A stretch of DNA of 64,000 nt from Paraflavitalea pollutisoli (GTDB taxonomy: Bacteria > Bacteroidota > Bacteroidia > Chitinophagales > Chitinophagaceae): contig NZ_JARKMX010000002.1 of the NCBI RefSeq assembly GCF_029360705.1, positions 310,001 to 374,000 of the forward strand. The letters are read 5' to 3'. This document shows positions 44,890 through 53,426 of the stretch, in pieces. The notes below the pieces were generated by a model, which saw only the letters and a list, made by a program, of their open reading frames with translations, was not told the origin of the DNA and did no database searches. Made by a program: the position numbers and the translations under genes. How positions within the stretch are numbered: position 1 is the first letter of the stretch; each line of letters starts with the position of its first letter.

Positions 44890-47800
44890 TTAGGCTTTTT
44901 TTGTAACGAACACTTTTAGTGAAATATCGTTTACCTCAATTTCGGTGCCATTGGGCAATTCGGATACCAATTCCAGCGTATCTGCCAAAATTTCGGCGCA
45001 AATATAATTATTAAACTGGGCTATAGATTGCTTGAGATCCGGGTTTTCGGTCAACTGCACTGCTATCCTGTCGGTCAATTCATAGCCGTTGTCTTTTCGG
45101 ATTTTCTGGATACGATTAACGAGTTCGCGGGCATTGCCCTCGTTGATCAACTCAGGGGTTACGGTTACATCCAGTGCTACAGTCAGAGAGTCCTTATTGG
45201 CGACCATCCAGCCTGGGATATCCTCGCTGGTGATCTCTACTTCATTAACCTGTAATATTAAGGGTTCGTTATCAATAAACAATGAAATAGACCCTTCTTT
45301 TTCTAACACCTGGATGTCTTCCTGTGCAAAACCGGCCAAAGCGGCAGCTACGGCCTTCATTTTGCCCCCCAGCTTCTTACCCAGGGCAATATAATTGGGC
45401 TTGATCTTCTTTTTAATAAACCCAAGATCTTCTGTGAGATATTGAATCTCTTTCACGTTTACTTCGCTCTTGATCAGGTCTTCTACCCGGCCTATCTGCT
45501 CTTTCATGGAAGGGTTGAACACGGGGATCAGTACCTTTTGCAACGGTTGGCGAACCTTGTATTTTGAGGTCTTCCGAAGTGATAAAACGAGTGACGAAAT
45601 GTCCTGCGCCAGCTGCATTCTCTCTTCTAAAGCAACATCGATGGCCGCTTCATTGGACTTCGGGAACAGGGCATGATGGATAGATTGTTCAAGGTTGCGG
45701 CCAGTCACGGCGTTTAGATTCCTAAACAACATGTCGCTAAAAAACGGCGAAATGGGCGCCATCAACTTGGCCACGGTCTCCAGGCATTCGTACAGGGTTT
45801 GATAGGCACAGATCTTGTCCAGCTCGTACTCACCCTTCCAGAACCGGCGACGGCACAAACGTACGTACCAATTGCTAAGATGCTCATCTACAAACTCTTC
45901 GATCAAACGACCAGCCTGGGTAGGCTCGTAGTCGTTCATGTACTCCTCTACCTTTTTGATCAGGGTGTTGAGCGAAGAAAGTATCCAGCGATCGATTTCC
46001 GGGCGCTGCTCCAGTGGTACATAAGCCTCTTTAAAGGAAAAGCCGTCCACATTGGAATACAGGGCAAAAAACTGATATGTATTATATAATGTACCGAAGA
46101 ACTTACGCTGTACTTCTTTGATACCCTCCAGGTCAAATTTCAAATTATCCCAGGGTGATGCATTGGTAATCAAATACCAACGGGTAGCATCGGCGCCAAA
46201 CTGCTCTATGGTTTTGAAAGGATCTACCACGTTACCGAGGCGCTTGCTCATTTTATTGCCGTTCTTATCGAGCACCAATCCATTAGAAACCACTGTTTTA
46301 TAGGCAACGCTGCCATACAACAGCGAAGAGATGGCGTGAAGGGTATAAAACCACCCACGGGTTTGGTCAACGCCTTCTGCGATAAAATCGGCCGGATAGT
46401 TCTTGTCAAAAGGTGCTTTGAATGGACGCGGATCTCCGGCAGCCAGCTTATCGTAGTCGAGTCCCCACTGCGCATAAGGCATAGCACCGCTGTCGAACCA
46501 AACGTCGATCAGGTCGGGCACCCGTTTCATTGGTTTACCCGATGGACTAACAAGGACGATCTCGTCCACATAAGGCTTGTGGAGATCGAGGATACCTTCA
46601 TGGAGGTAGTGCTTGTTTACATCGCCTCCCAGCACCTCATTGGCTTTTCTGATGGCTTCATTGAGCTCGCCAATGGTACCGATGCAAACTTCTTCCTGGC
46701 CATCTTCTGTTTTCCAAACGGGCAACGGCGTACCCCAGAAACGGCTACGGCTGAGGTTCCAGTCTACCATATTCTCGAGCCAGTTGCCGAAGCGTCCCTC
46801 GCCGGTAGATTTTGGTTTCCAGTTGATGGTCTTGTTGAGCGCTACCATCTGGTCTTTGATCGCCGTGGTTTTGATGAACCAGGCATCCAGCGGATAATAC
46901 AATACCGGCTTGTCGGTGCGCCAGCAATGCGGGTAGTTGTGTTCATATTTCTCGACCTTGAAGGCGCGGTTCTCTTTCTTCAGCTTTACACTGATGTCGA
47001 CGTTCACGTCTACATAAGCGGGATCGTCTTTGTAGTTTTTGACAAAGCGGTTACTGAATTCGCCCAATCCGGCTACAAATTTACCCTGCTTATCGACCAA
47101 TACGAGCTTCTCGCGTTTGCCGTATTCATTGACATACGTGAAATAACCAATGCCGTATTTTGTACCAACGCGATAGTCATCTGCACCGAAGTCGGGCGCA
47201 GTATGTACGATACCGGTACCGTCTTCTGTCGTTACAAAATCGCCCACCATGACCTGGAAGGGCTTCGCATCTGGCAGACTATAGCTGATCGAGTCGGGAG
47301 AATTGGCGTCGAATGGCAGTAATTGTTCGTAATGGGCACCTTCAATCTTAGCACCTTTGAATTCTGTCAGTATTTTCCAGGGCAACAATTTGTCGCCTTC
47401 CTTGTAGGCTGCAAAATCAGCTGTTTCACCTTCGGGTTTGAAGTATTTGCCGAGCAGGTCTTTTGCCAATACTACATTCACCGGCAGGTGCGTATATGGA
47501 TTGAACGTTTTTACCAGAACATAATTGATGTTGCCCCCCATGGTAAGACCCAGGTTGGATGGGAGTGTCCAGGGAGTGGTCGTCCAAGCCAGGAAGTATA
47601 CATCGGGACTATCCGTCGCAGATGATTGATTGCCGGCTGCTTCAAACAGGAATGCAGTTTTTGCATCCTTTAAAGCTTTGAACATTGCCACGGCTGATGT
47701 GTCCTTCACCATTTTGTAGGTACCGGGTTGGTTCAATTCGTGTGAACTGAGACCAGTACCTGCCGCGGGCGAGTAGGGCTGAATGCTCACACTTTCGTAG

Positions 47801-48321
47801 AGGAGGCCCTTTTTGTACAACTGACTCAGCAGGTACCAAAGGGTTTCTACATATTTGTTGTCGAATGTGATATAGGGATCTTTCAGATCGACCCAATACC
47901 CCATTTTACGGGTGATATCGTCCCATTTGTCTTTGTAGCGCAATACCGCTTCGCGACATTTCTGGTTGTATTCTTCTACGGAAATTTTCTTACCGATGTC
48001 TTCTTTGGTGATCCCCAGTTCTTTCTCCACACCCAATTCGATGGGTAGGCCATGCGTATCCCAACCGCCTTTGCGCTTTACCTGGAAACCCTGCATGGTT
48101 TTATAACGGCATACAAGATCCTTCAAAGTACGGCTGATCACGTGGTGAATGCCGGGCATACCGTTGGCACTGGGCGGACCTTCGTAAAAAACGAAGTGTG
48201 CAGCCCCTTCCCGAACGGACATACTTTTTTCGAAAGCCTCTTGCTCATTCCATAAAGCCAGTATTTCCTGCTCCATTGCAGGTAAATTCAAGTGCGAGAA
48301 TTCTCTGTATTTCGACGACAT
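44890..48321 (-). CDS. ileS: Isoleucyl-tRNA synthetase
   Basis: The product is a 1143-aa class I synthetase with editing domain. The HIGH-type motif is in PSANGMPGIHHVISR, where the last two residues are HH instead of GH. The CP1 editing domain has TWTTTPWTLPSNLGL-type WTTTPWTLPSN and GTGIVHTAPDFGADDY. The KMSKS loop is KMSKRLGNVVDP. The anticodon-binding domain and a long C-terminal region follow. The length and lack of a C-terminal zinc cluster fit the ileS2 (eukaryote-like, often mupirocin-tolerant) type; this is inferred. Cotranscribed with the DksA-like gene. Confidence 0.95.
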   Translation of the reverse strand: MSSKYREFSHLNLPAMEQEILALWNEQEAFEKSMSVREGAAHFVFYEGPPSANGMPGIHHVISRTLKDLVCRYKTMQGFQVKRKGGWDTHGLPIELGVEKELGITKEDIGKKISVEEYNQKCREAVLRYKDKWDDITRKMGYWVDLKDPYITFDNKYVETLWYLLSQLYKKGLLYESVSIQPYSPAAGTGLSSHELNQPGTYKMVKDTSAVAMFKALKDAKTAFLFEAAGNQSSATDSPDVYFLAWTTTPWTLPSNLGLTMGGNINYVLVKTFNPYTHLPVNVVLAKDLLGKYFKPEGETADFAAYKEGDKLLPWKILTEFKGAKIEGAHYEQLLPFDANSPDSISYSLPDAKPFQVMVGDFVTTEDGTGIVHTAPDFGADDYRVGTKYGIGYFTYVNEYGKREKLVLVDKQGKFVAGLGEFSNRFVKNYKDDPAYVDVNVDISVKLKKENRAFKVEKYEHNYPHCWRTDKPVLYYPLDAWFIKTTAIKDQMVALNKTINWKPKSTGEGRFGNWLENMVDWNLSRSRFWGTPLPVWKTEDGQEEVCIGTIGELNEAIRKANEVLGGDVNKHYLHEGILDLHKPYVDEIVLVSPSGKPMKRVPDLIDVWFDSGAMPYAQWGLDYDKLAAGDPRPFKAPFDKNYPADFIAEGVDQTRGWFYTLHAISSLLYGSVAYKTVVSNGLVLDKNGNKMSKRLGNVVDPFKTIEQFGADATRWYLITNASPWDNLKFDLEGIKEVQRKFFGTLYNTYQFFALYSNVDGFSFKEAYVPLEQRPEIDRWILSSLNTLIKKVEEYMNDYEPTQAGRLIEEFVDEHLSNWYVRLCRRRFWKGEYELDKICAYQTLYECLETVAKLMAPISPFFSDMLFRNLNAVTGRNLEQSIHHALFPKSNEAAIDVALEERMQLAQDISSLVLSLRKTSKYKVRQPLQKVLIPVFNPSMKEQIGRVEDLIKSEVNVKEIQYLTEDLGFIKKKIKPNYIALGKKLGGKMKAVAAALAGFAQEDIQVLEKEGSISLFIDNEPLILQVNEVEITSEDIPGWMVANKDSLTVALDVTVTPELINEGNARELVNRIQKIRKDNGYELTDRIAVQLTENPDLKQSIAQFNNYICAEILADTLELVSELPNGTEIEVNDISLKVFVTKKA

Positions 48322-48367
48322 AATGATTAAAACCTAAGCCGGTAAAAAATTGTATTTAAAAAGTGTG

Positions 48368-48375
48368 CAAAGTTA
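48368..48375 (-). promoter_or_regulatory. TAnnTTTG promoter of ileS
   Basis: TAACTTTG on the minus strand, exact consensus, 46 nt before the ileS ATG. No T-box-like fold is apparent in the leader. Confidence 0.55.
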
Positions 48376-48622
48376 CAGAAATATAGCTATATAGGCGGCG
48401 ATCCGTTGCAGAGACCCCGATTAGATAAAATATTACGAGATACTGTTGTTTATCAATCAATTAGGGAAATTGGGCAGAGGAAATATAGCCCTGTAGCTAT
48501 CCAGGTCCTATTGGGGGCTCAATGGATAGAAGGAGAGTATCCGTTTCTGCCTGACAAAGTAAACATTACACAAACGCTTCTGAAGTTGACGTAGGGTGTA
48601 TTTTATCACCGCCAACAGGTCG

Positions 48623-48648
48623 CGTTGTACAGCAAAAACTGTACAACG
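48623..48648. repeat. Perfect 10-bp inverted repeat
   Basis: CGTTGTACAG and CTGTACAACG are separated by CAAAAA. No T-run follows in either direction, so it is more like a protein-binding dyad or RNA hairpin than a terminator. Confidence 0.6.
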
Positions 48649-48722
48649 GGCACCTCAAAGAGTTGACAATCAATATATATTATCCCTTCACGCAAGTTTT
48701 ATCGCGCGGACGCATGGTCGCA

Positions 48723-48821
48723 CTGCCGAGCTACTGCCGAGGTGGTGCCGAGCCACTGCCGAGCTGGTGCCGTGCTTTAGGTCTTCGATAGGTTCGGTAT
48801 AGGTCCGCTGTTGGTCTACGG
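48723..48821 (+). repeat. 11-bp tandem repeat array B
   Basis: Nine contiguous 11-bp units in phase: CTGCCGAGCTA, CTGCCGAGGTG, GTGCCGAGCCA, CTGCCGAGCTG, GTGCCGTGCTT, TAGGTCTTCGA, TAGGTTCGGTA, TAGGTCCGCTG, TTGGTCTACGG. The array has two sequence blocks (TGCCGAG and TAGGT) but one period, the same as array A. Units one to four share 8 of 11 bases or more. Confidence 0.78.
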
Positions 48822-49742
48822 AAGCCGGGGAACCATTGAGGCCCAACCAGCCCTACACAGTGAACTTAGTCAGGAAAAAACAACTTACCATCAGCGGCTA
48901 TTTTATGGGTCATATTTAGATCATATCCATGGGCATTACCAGGCATCTACCATGTAGATGGCATGAAGTCGCCTATATAGCAGATATATCCTGGTTACAC
49001 TTCTTCAACTTCGGCTGTACTATTAATATATATAACGGCGATATCAGGTGTGGGTCGGTGTCGGTCGCGGACAAGCCCCCTGTATTAAGTTCCAACCATA
49101 CCCTCAGGCATCAACACATGTACTTTTGTGGGTAGTAATTTTACGATCGCAGTCAATCGACTGCATCATCTTTATGTAGGAGGCGATAGGCAGGTAAGCA
49201 TGCAGGTAATAGATGACATCTGATAGAATAACCATAGGCGCTCACTGCAATGACCGAATACAATGTTTAGATATACCCTGTTAGTGGTATTATACATTTT
49301 CGGTTAAGCGTTGCACGGATGTCAATCATGCGAATGGGTAGTGAGGTTGATTAAAAATGCCCCACTTATTTGTGGAATGGGAAAAAAAATGGACAATATG
49401 AATTGACGTAAGACGGGTACTTGTGTTTGACATTTCTTGAAGTAATGTTAGACACTCTGATGCTACAACATCAATAAGGCAACATAAATAATGCTCTGTT
49501 ATATAGATTCGTTAAAATGAGATTAAATGGCTTAACAATTCAAAAGATTCTTAATTGTTTTTAACGTTTCGGCACGTTTGGCATAATTTATGGAAATATA
49601 TTCAACGTTACTGATGACGTGGTAAATGCAAATGAATGTGTGGTTCGGATCAAGTGAAAATACGGCAAGGAATTTGCAACATATTCTAAGTAAGTTTACT
49701 GCGTGTAATTTAGATATTTGATATATATTCATAAAAGTTTAC

Positions 49743-49781
49743 ATGAAAAACCTTTTCTACGGTTTAGGGTTTAGGGGTTAA
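49743..49781 (+). CDS. Candidate 12-codon leader-like ORF
   Basis: ATG followed by eleven codons and TAA encodes MKNLFYGLGFRG. It begins in one arm of a predicted 13-bp helix and is directly followed by a terminator hairpin. A TATTTG-containing stretch about 25 nt upstream could be a weak promoter. No plus-strand gene lies downstream for 2.4 kb, so it would not be a classical attenuator. It is speculative. Confidence 0.25.
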   Translation: MKNLFYGLGFRG

Positions 49782-49815
49782 AAAGGGGAGTATTCCTGCT
49801 CCCCTTTCCTTTTAA
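49782..49815 (+). terminator. Terminator-like hairpin
   Basis: AAAGGGGAG and CTCCCCTTT form a 9-bp stem with an 8-nt loop, followed by CCTTTT. It is enclosed by an outer helix, GAAAAACCTTTTC at 49745 with GGAAAGGTTTTTC at 49831 (13 bp, one G-T). Confidence 0.7.
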
Positions 49816-50250
49816 AACTCTAATGGCGTTGGAAAGGTTTTTCTCATTTATATACCTCCCTGTACGCTTATCTTCAAGCCCTTGTAAATCAGTCTCCTTT
49901 TTTCTTTCCTGGTTGCCTTGGTATTTAGCAGGAGTAGCTTATTGCTTTTCTTTGTCTATATATTGGTGGGTATCTGCCACTTAATCCCAAAAACGTGGTT
50001 TCTTCCATTGGAACAGCTTCAATTGGCCGCCTGTTTATACCCTAATTCTTGGAGGCACGAGCTTACGTTTCTTGCAATACCTTATTATCTGCCTTGCAAT
50101 TTATTAGATGTCCCTGCGTGAATTATTTCAAGAGTGCGATTGGGTCTGGCTTTTTGACTTCCTACAGGTATAAACGCACCCCACCGGGCATTTGATAGCG
50201 CCATCAAATCGCTTACAAATTACAGGCAGCGTGATAACCCTGATGAGTGG
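49816..50250. other. Gene-free region downstream of hemJ
   Basis: No gene supported. A plus-strand frame at 49918-50121 (TTG start, one hydrophobic stretch) is probably chance. A near-perfect 20-bp palindrome, ATTTGATAGCGCCATCAAAT, lies at 50190-50209, 41 nt beyond the hemJ stop, and may end that transcript or be a binding site. Confidence 0.4.
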
Positions 50251-50781
50251 TTAATTCCTTTTTTTGCGCAATACTTTGTATATCCTGATTGCGCTCATCA
50301 GCAGCACGACAAACAACAGCAGTCCAATAATGCCCCAAAGAAAGCTGAGACTTTGCTTAACGACAACCAGCATCACAATGGCAACCAGGAAGATGGTAGC
50401 AACCTCATTCCAAATCCGCAACTGTTGCGAGGAGTATTTAAAAACACCCTGCACTTGTTGTTTGAAAATCCTGTGCAGGGAAAAGAAGTAAATATACAGG
50501 CCAACTACGAAACCAAGCTTGATGACCAGCCATTGCGGCGTTACCCCCAGCAAATGCCAGGTGGTAAGTCCGAATACCAATGTCAATACCGCCGAAGGCC
50601 AGGTGATTCCGTACCACAAGCGCTTCATCATCACCGCAAATTGTTCACGTAGTGCTGACTTTACGATGTCTGGTTTATCAGCCGCTTCTGTATTGTAAAT
50701 GAACAGTCGCGGCATATAAAACATACCTGCAAACCAGGTAACGATAAAGATAATATGGAGTGCTTTGATGTATAGAAACAT
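50251..50781 (-). CDS. hemJ: HemJ-type protoporphyrinogen IX oxidase
   Basis: The product is a 176-aa integral membrane protein with four or five TM helices. The N-terminus MFLYIKALHIIFIVTWFAGMFYMPRLFIY is diagnostic of HemJ, with the conserved His at position 9 that serves as a heme ligand. Arg/Lys-rich MMKRLWYGITWP and LVIKLGFVVGLYIYFFSLH follow. HemJ oxidises protoporphyrinogen to protoporphyrin in organisms without HemG/HemY, and neither of those is present here. It starts 27 nt after the hemH stop and is likely cotranscribed. Confidence 0.9.
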   Translation of the reverse strand: MFLYIKALHIIFIVTWFAGMFYMPRLFIYNTEAADKPDIVKSALREQFAVMMKRLWYGITWPSAVLTLVFGLTTWHLLGVTPQWLVIKLGFVVGLYIYFFSLHRIFKQQVQGVFKYSSQQLRIWNEVATIFLVAIVMLVVVKQSLSFLWGIIGLLLFVVLLMSAIRIYKVLRKKRN

Positions 50782-50808
50782 ATTGCTATTGATCGATTCG
50801 AGGATGCG

Positions 50809-51834
50809 TTAGGCAGTTTTGTCTACCAACGCTTTCACCGCCTTGATCCATAAGGGATGTACGTTGAGACAGGGGATCAGGGTAAACTCTTCTCCACCCG
50901 CATGCAGGAAGATCTCGCGGCCTTCTTCTCCCATTTCTTCCAGCGTCTCGAGACAGTCACTTACAAAAGCCGGACAAAGCAGCAGGATCTTCTTCACTCC
51001 TTCCCTGGGCCATTCAGCCAATCGCACTGCCGTATAAGGCTTCAACCACTCATCACGCCCCAGGCGGGACTGAAAAGAGAACTCGACTTTCGAGGCGGGA
51101 ATATTCAATGCCTTTGCGATCAAATTGGTTGTTTCAATACACTGATGCCGGTAGCAGGTTTTATGCGCTTCGGAATCAACCGAACAACAATCAGCATTCT
51201 TTAGACAATGCGTTCCGGTAGGATCACCTTTCAGAATATGGCGTTCGGGAATACCGTGATAACTGAAAATAATTTTGTCGTATTCCTGGTGCAGATATGG
51301 TTTGATACTATCCGCCAGCGCTTCTAGGTAATCTGCATCATCGTAGAAAGGCGGCACGACGGTGAGCTTAAATTTGTAGTTGCCTTTCTTATGCGCCTTC
51401 TTGGCATATTCAACCGCCGTTTCGTAGCTAGACATAGCATAATGTGGATACAAGGGTACCAGCACCACCTCATCGAGGTCGGGTTGCTTCGCCAGCAACT
51501 CGTCGAAGGCCGTCCAGGGGGCAGGAGTTCCGTACCGCATGGCCAGCGCCACCGGTTCGCCTACCTCAGCCTGCAGGGCTTCCTGTAACTGTTTGCTGAT
51601 CACGATCAGCGGGGAGCCGTCTTTGGTCCAGATGGACTTGTAAGCGGCCGCTGATTTCGGCGCGCGGAAGGGAACGATAATTCCTTTTACCAGCAAAGCC
51701 CGCCACAATAACGGGGTGTCGATCACCCTCCCATCCATCAGAAATTCATCCAGGTACTTCCGTACGTCCTTGACTTCGGTAGAATCGGGCGAACCCAGAT
51801 TCATCAAAACTATGCCTCTCTTTGTCGCGCTCAT
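50809..51834 (-). CDS. hemH: Ferrochelatase
   Basis: The product is 341 aa. It inserts Fe2+ into protoporphyrin IX, the last step of heme synthesis. Diagnostic segments: GIVLMNLGSPDSTEVKDVRKYL, MRYGTPA, VLVPLYPHYAMSSYETA, the catalytic His in FSYHGIPERH, and SFQSRLGRDEWLKPYT. The Cys-rich stretch HCLKNADCCSVDSEAHKTCYRHQC between the two halves has four or five Cys, as seen in other Bacteroidota enzymes, and could hold an Fe-S cluster (inference). It is divergent from hemA across 338 bp. Confidence 0.95.
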   Translation of the reverse strand: MSATKRGIVLMNLGSPDSTEVKDVRKYLDEFLMDGRVIDTPLLWRALLVKGIIVPFRAPKSAAAYKSIWTKDGSPLIVISKQLQEALQAEVGEPVALAMRYGTPAPWTAFDELLAKQPDLDEVVLVPLYPHYAMSSYETAVEYAKKAHKKGNYKFKLTVVPPFYDDADYLEALADSIKPYLHQEYDKIIFSYHGIPERHILKGDPTGTHCLKNADCCSVDSEAHKTCYRHQCIETTNLIAKALNIPASKVEFSFQSRLGRDEWLKPYTAVRLAEWPREGVKKILLLCPAFVSDCLETLEEMGEEGREIFLHAGGEEFTLIPCLNVHPLWIKAVKALVDKTA

Positions 51835-51851
51835 ATGATTGAAATAGTTCG

Positions 51852-51859
51852 CAAATTTA
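51852..51859 (-). promoter_or_regulatory. TAnnTTTG promoter of hemH-hemJ
   Basis: TAAATTTG on the minus strand, exact consensus, 17 nt before the hemH ATG. Confidence 0.55.
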
Positions 51860-51910
51860 GTTCAGTAACCAGCCCCAACAATTATTTTTTGCGTAACACA
51901 ATATTGGGAC

Positions 51911-51929
51911 ATCACCCGAATATGTGACA
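51911..51929. promoter_or_regulatory. Candidate hem operator, copy 1
   Basis: The 19-mer ATCACCCGAATATGTGACA contains the outward dyad TCAC-N8-GTGA. It recurs with one mismatch 143 bp away. It is about 50 bp upstream of the hemH -7 element. Confidence 0.5.
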
Positions 51930-52053
51930 AACGACTGTTCGCATGGTTCATTTTCTAAGCAAACATGCCTGTTTCACGACAATCCCTGTCTGTCTTCAAA
52001 CCCTTCACCATGGCTGTTTCCGTCGCGACCGCCTCTGCAAAAGGCTGATGTGG

Positions 52054-52072
52054 ATCACCCCAATATGTGACA
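52054..52072. promoter_or_regulatory. Candidate hem operator, copy 2
   Basis: The 19-mer ATCACCCCAATATGTGACA is the second copy, in the same orientation, 63 bp upstream of the hemA -7 element. The rest of the 338-bp hemH-hemA interval holds no gene. Confidence 0.5.
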
Positions 52073-52135
52073 GAGATCAGCGGGTAAAATGACAGTAGAA
52101 TGACAGACAGATTAGGTGGTTGGCGCTTGCGAAGG

Positions 52136-52143
52136 TATTTTTG
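52136..52143 (+). promoter_or_regulatory. TAnnTTTG promoter of the hemA operon
   Basis: TATTTTTG, exact consensus, 29 nt before the hemA ATG. Two in-phase AATGACAG copies 11 bp apart lie at 52088-52106. Confidence 0.5.
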
Positions 52144-52172
52144 CACAGTCAATTCTCTGAACCATATACCTC

Positions 52173-53417
52173 ATGCAAGGACACAGTAGCAAGGACATAT
52201 CTAAGTTTTTTATAGCGGGGATCAACTATAAGAAAACTGATGCAGCGATCAGGGGTCAATTTGCGATCAACAACGACCAATATGCCACCCTGCTCACACT
52301 CGCTCCTTCGTATGGTTTGCATGAGCTGTTTATTCTCTCCACTTGCAATCGCACAGAAATTTATGGTTTCGCTGAACATGCCGGTCAACTGATCAGCTTG
52401 CTCTGTACACAATCCGAGGGTAATACCGAAGATTTTGCACGCATGGCCTATATCAAGAATGGTGTTGACGCCATGGAGCATCTTTTCACAGTAGGTGCTG
52501 GTCTCGACTCGCAGATCCTGGGAGATTACGAGATTGTAGGGCAGTTAAAACTGGCTGTGAAATTTGCCCGGGAGCACAATTATGTGGGCACCTACCTCGA
52601 CCGTATGGTCGGTAGTGTATTGCAATCTTCCAAGGCTGTTAAGACGCGCACTGCCATCAGCGATGGCACCGTTTCGGTTTCTTTCGCTGCTGTACAATAT
52701 ATCCGGAAACAATTTGCCCACCTGAAAGGCAAAAAGATTCTATTGGTCGGAGTTGGTAAGATCGGGCGCAATACCTGCAAAAACCTGGTCGACTACCTCG
52801 AAACCACCGATATTACCCTCATCAACCGTACCGCTGAAAAAGCGATGGAGCTGGCTGGTGAACTGGGCTTACAGTATGCCCCTATCGAAGAGCTGGCGTA
52901 CCACATCGACCAATCAGATATCATTCTGGTGGCGACCAATGCGGCCCAGCCAACTATATTGAAATCGCACCTCGAAGGCAAGTCAGACAAACTGATCATT
53001 GACTTGTCCATTCCCTATAACGTAGAGATAGCAGCACAAGAGCTGCCCAATGTACATTTGGTGAATGTCGACGAGCTGTCGAAACTGAAGGATGAGACCT
53101 TGCAGAAACGTGAAGCGGAAGTTCCTAAAGTCAGGCTGATCATAGACGAACACATGACAGAATTCATGGAATGGTTCGAAATGCGCAAGCATGTACCGGT
53201 TCTGAAAGCTGTAAAAACCAAATTACAGGAAATACAAACCTATCCCCTCTACCTGAAAGGCCTTTCTCCCGTTTCTACAACCTGCACTACGATAGAGGCT
53301 GACGCGAAAATTCAGCGTGTGATCAATGGCATGGCTACCAAGATGCGCCGCGAAAACCAACGTGGCTGTTATTACATTGAAGCCATTAACGAGTTTATTG
53401 CCACGGGTTCTAACTAA
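52173..53417 (+). CDS. hemA: Glutamyl-tRNA reductase
   Basis: The product is 414 aa. It reduces glutamyl-tRNA to glutamate-1-semialdehyde with NADPH, the committed step of C5 tetrapyrrole synthesis. The catalytic Cys is C58 in FILSTCNRTEIYG. Further features: GLDSQILGDYEIVGQLKLA, the NADPH-binding LLVGVGKIGRNTCKNL and NRTAEKAMELAGE, and the C-terminal dimerisation helix region. It is the first gene of the plus-strand heme operon; hemC starts 9 nt after the stop. Confidence 0.96.
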   Translation: MQGHSSKDISKFFIAGINYKKTDAAIRGQFAINNDQYATLLTLAPSYGLHELFILSTCNRTEIYGFAEHAGQLISLLCTQSEGNTEDFARMAYIKNGVDAMEHLFTVGAGLDSQILGDYEIVGQLKLAVKFAREHNYVGTYLDRMVGSVLQSSKAVKTRTAISDGTVSVSFAAVQYIRKQFAHLKGKKILLVGVGKIGRNTCKNLVDYLETTDITLINRTAEKAMELAGELGLQYAPIEELAYHIDQSDIILVATNAAQPTILKSHLEGKSDKLIIDLSIPYNVEIAAQELPNVHLVNVDELSKLKDETLQKREAEVPKVRLIIDEHMTEFMEWFEMRKHVPVLKAVKTKLQEIQTYPLYLKGLSPVSTTCTTIEADAKIQRVINGMATKMRRENQRGCYYIEAINEFIATGSN

Positions 53418-53426
53418 TTTTGTTGC

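Larger units (their letters stand above)
48376..49742. other. Gene-poor region
   Basis: No convincing gene. Short frames at 48406-48594 (+, TTG start, 62 codons), 48929-49135 (+) and 49532-49732 (-, 66 codons) lack family resemblance and plausible start signals. It contains a perfect 10-bp hairpin at 48623-48648, the 11-bp tandem array at 48723-48821, a CATCTAC/GTAGATG dyad at 48944-48960 and a GCAGTC/GACTGC dyad at 49149-49164. The right half is AT-rich. It may be decayed sequence. Confidence 0.45.

Noticed and set aside
46336-47322. Plus-strand open frame of 328 codons
   Set aside because: It lies wholly opposite ileS, where all synthetase motifs are intact on the minus strand.
48406-48594. 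Plus-strand 62-codon frame
   Set aside because: TTG start within a frame that continues upstream over the ileS promoter; no family. Kept only as a possible remnant.
49532-49732. Minus-strand 66-codon frame in the gene-poor region
   Set aside because: AT-driven composition, no promoter element and no recognisable fold.
49761-49778. Telomere-like GGTTTAGGGTTTAGGGG
   Set aside because: Only two units in a bacterial chromosome; better explained by the 12-codon frame or chance.
49918-50121. Plus-strand 67-codon frame with a hydrophobic stretch
   Set aside because: TTG start without a ribosome-binding or promoter signal. The hydrophobic run follows from T-rich sequence.
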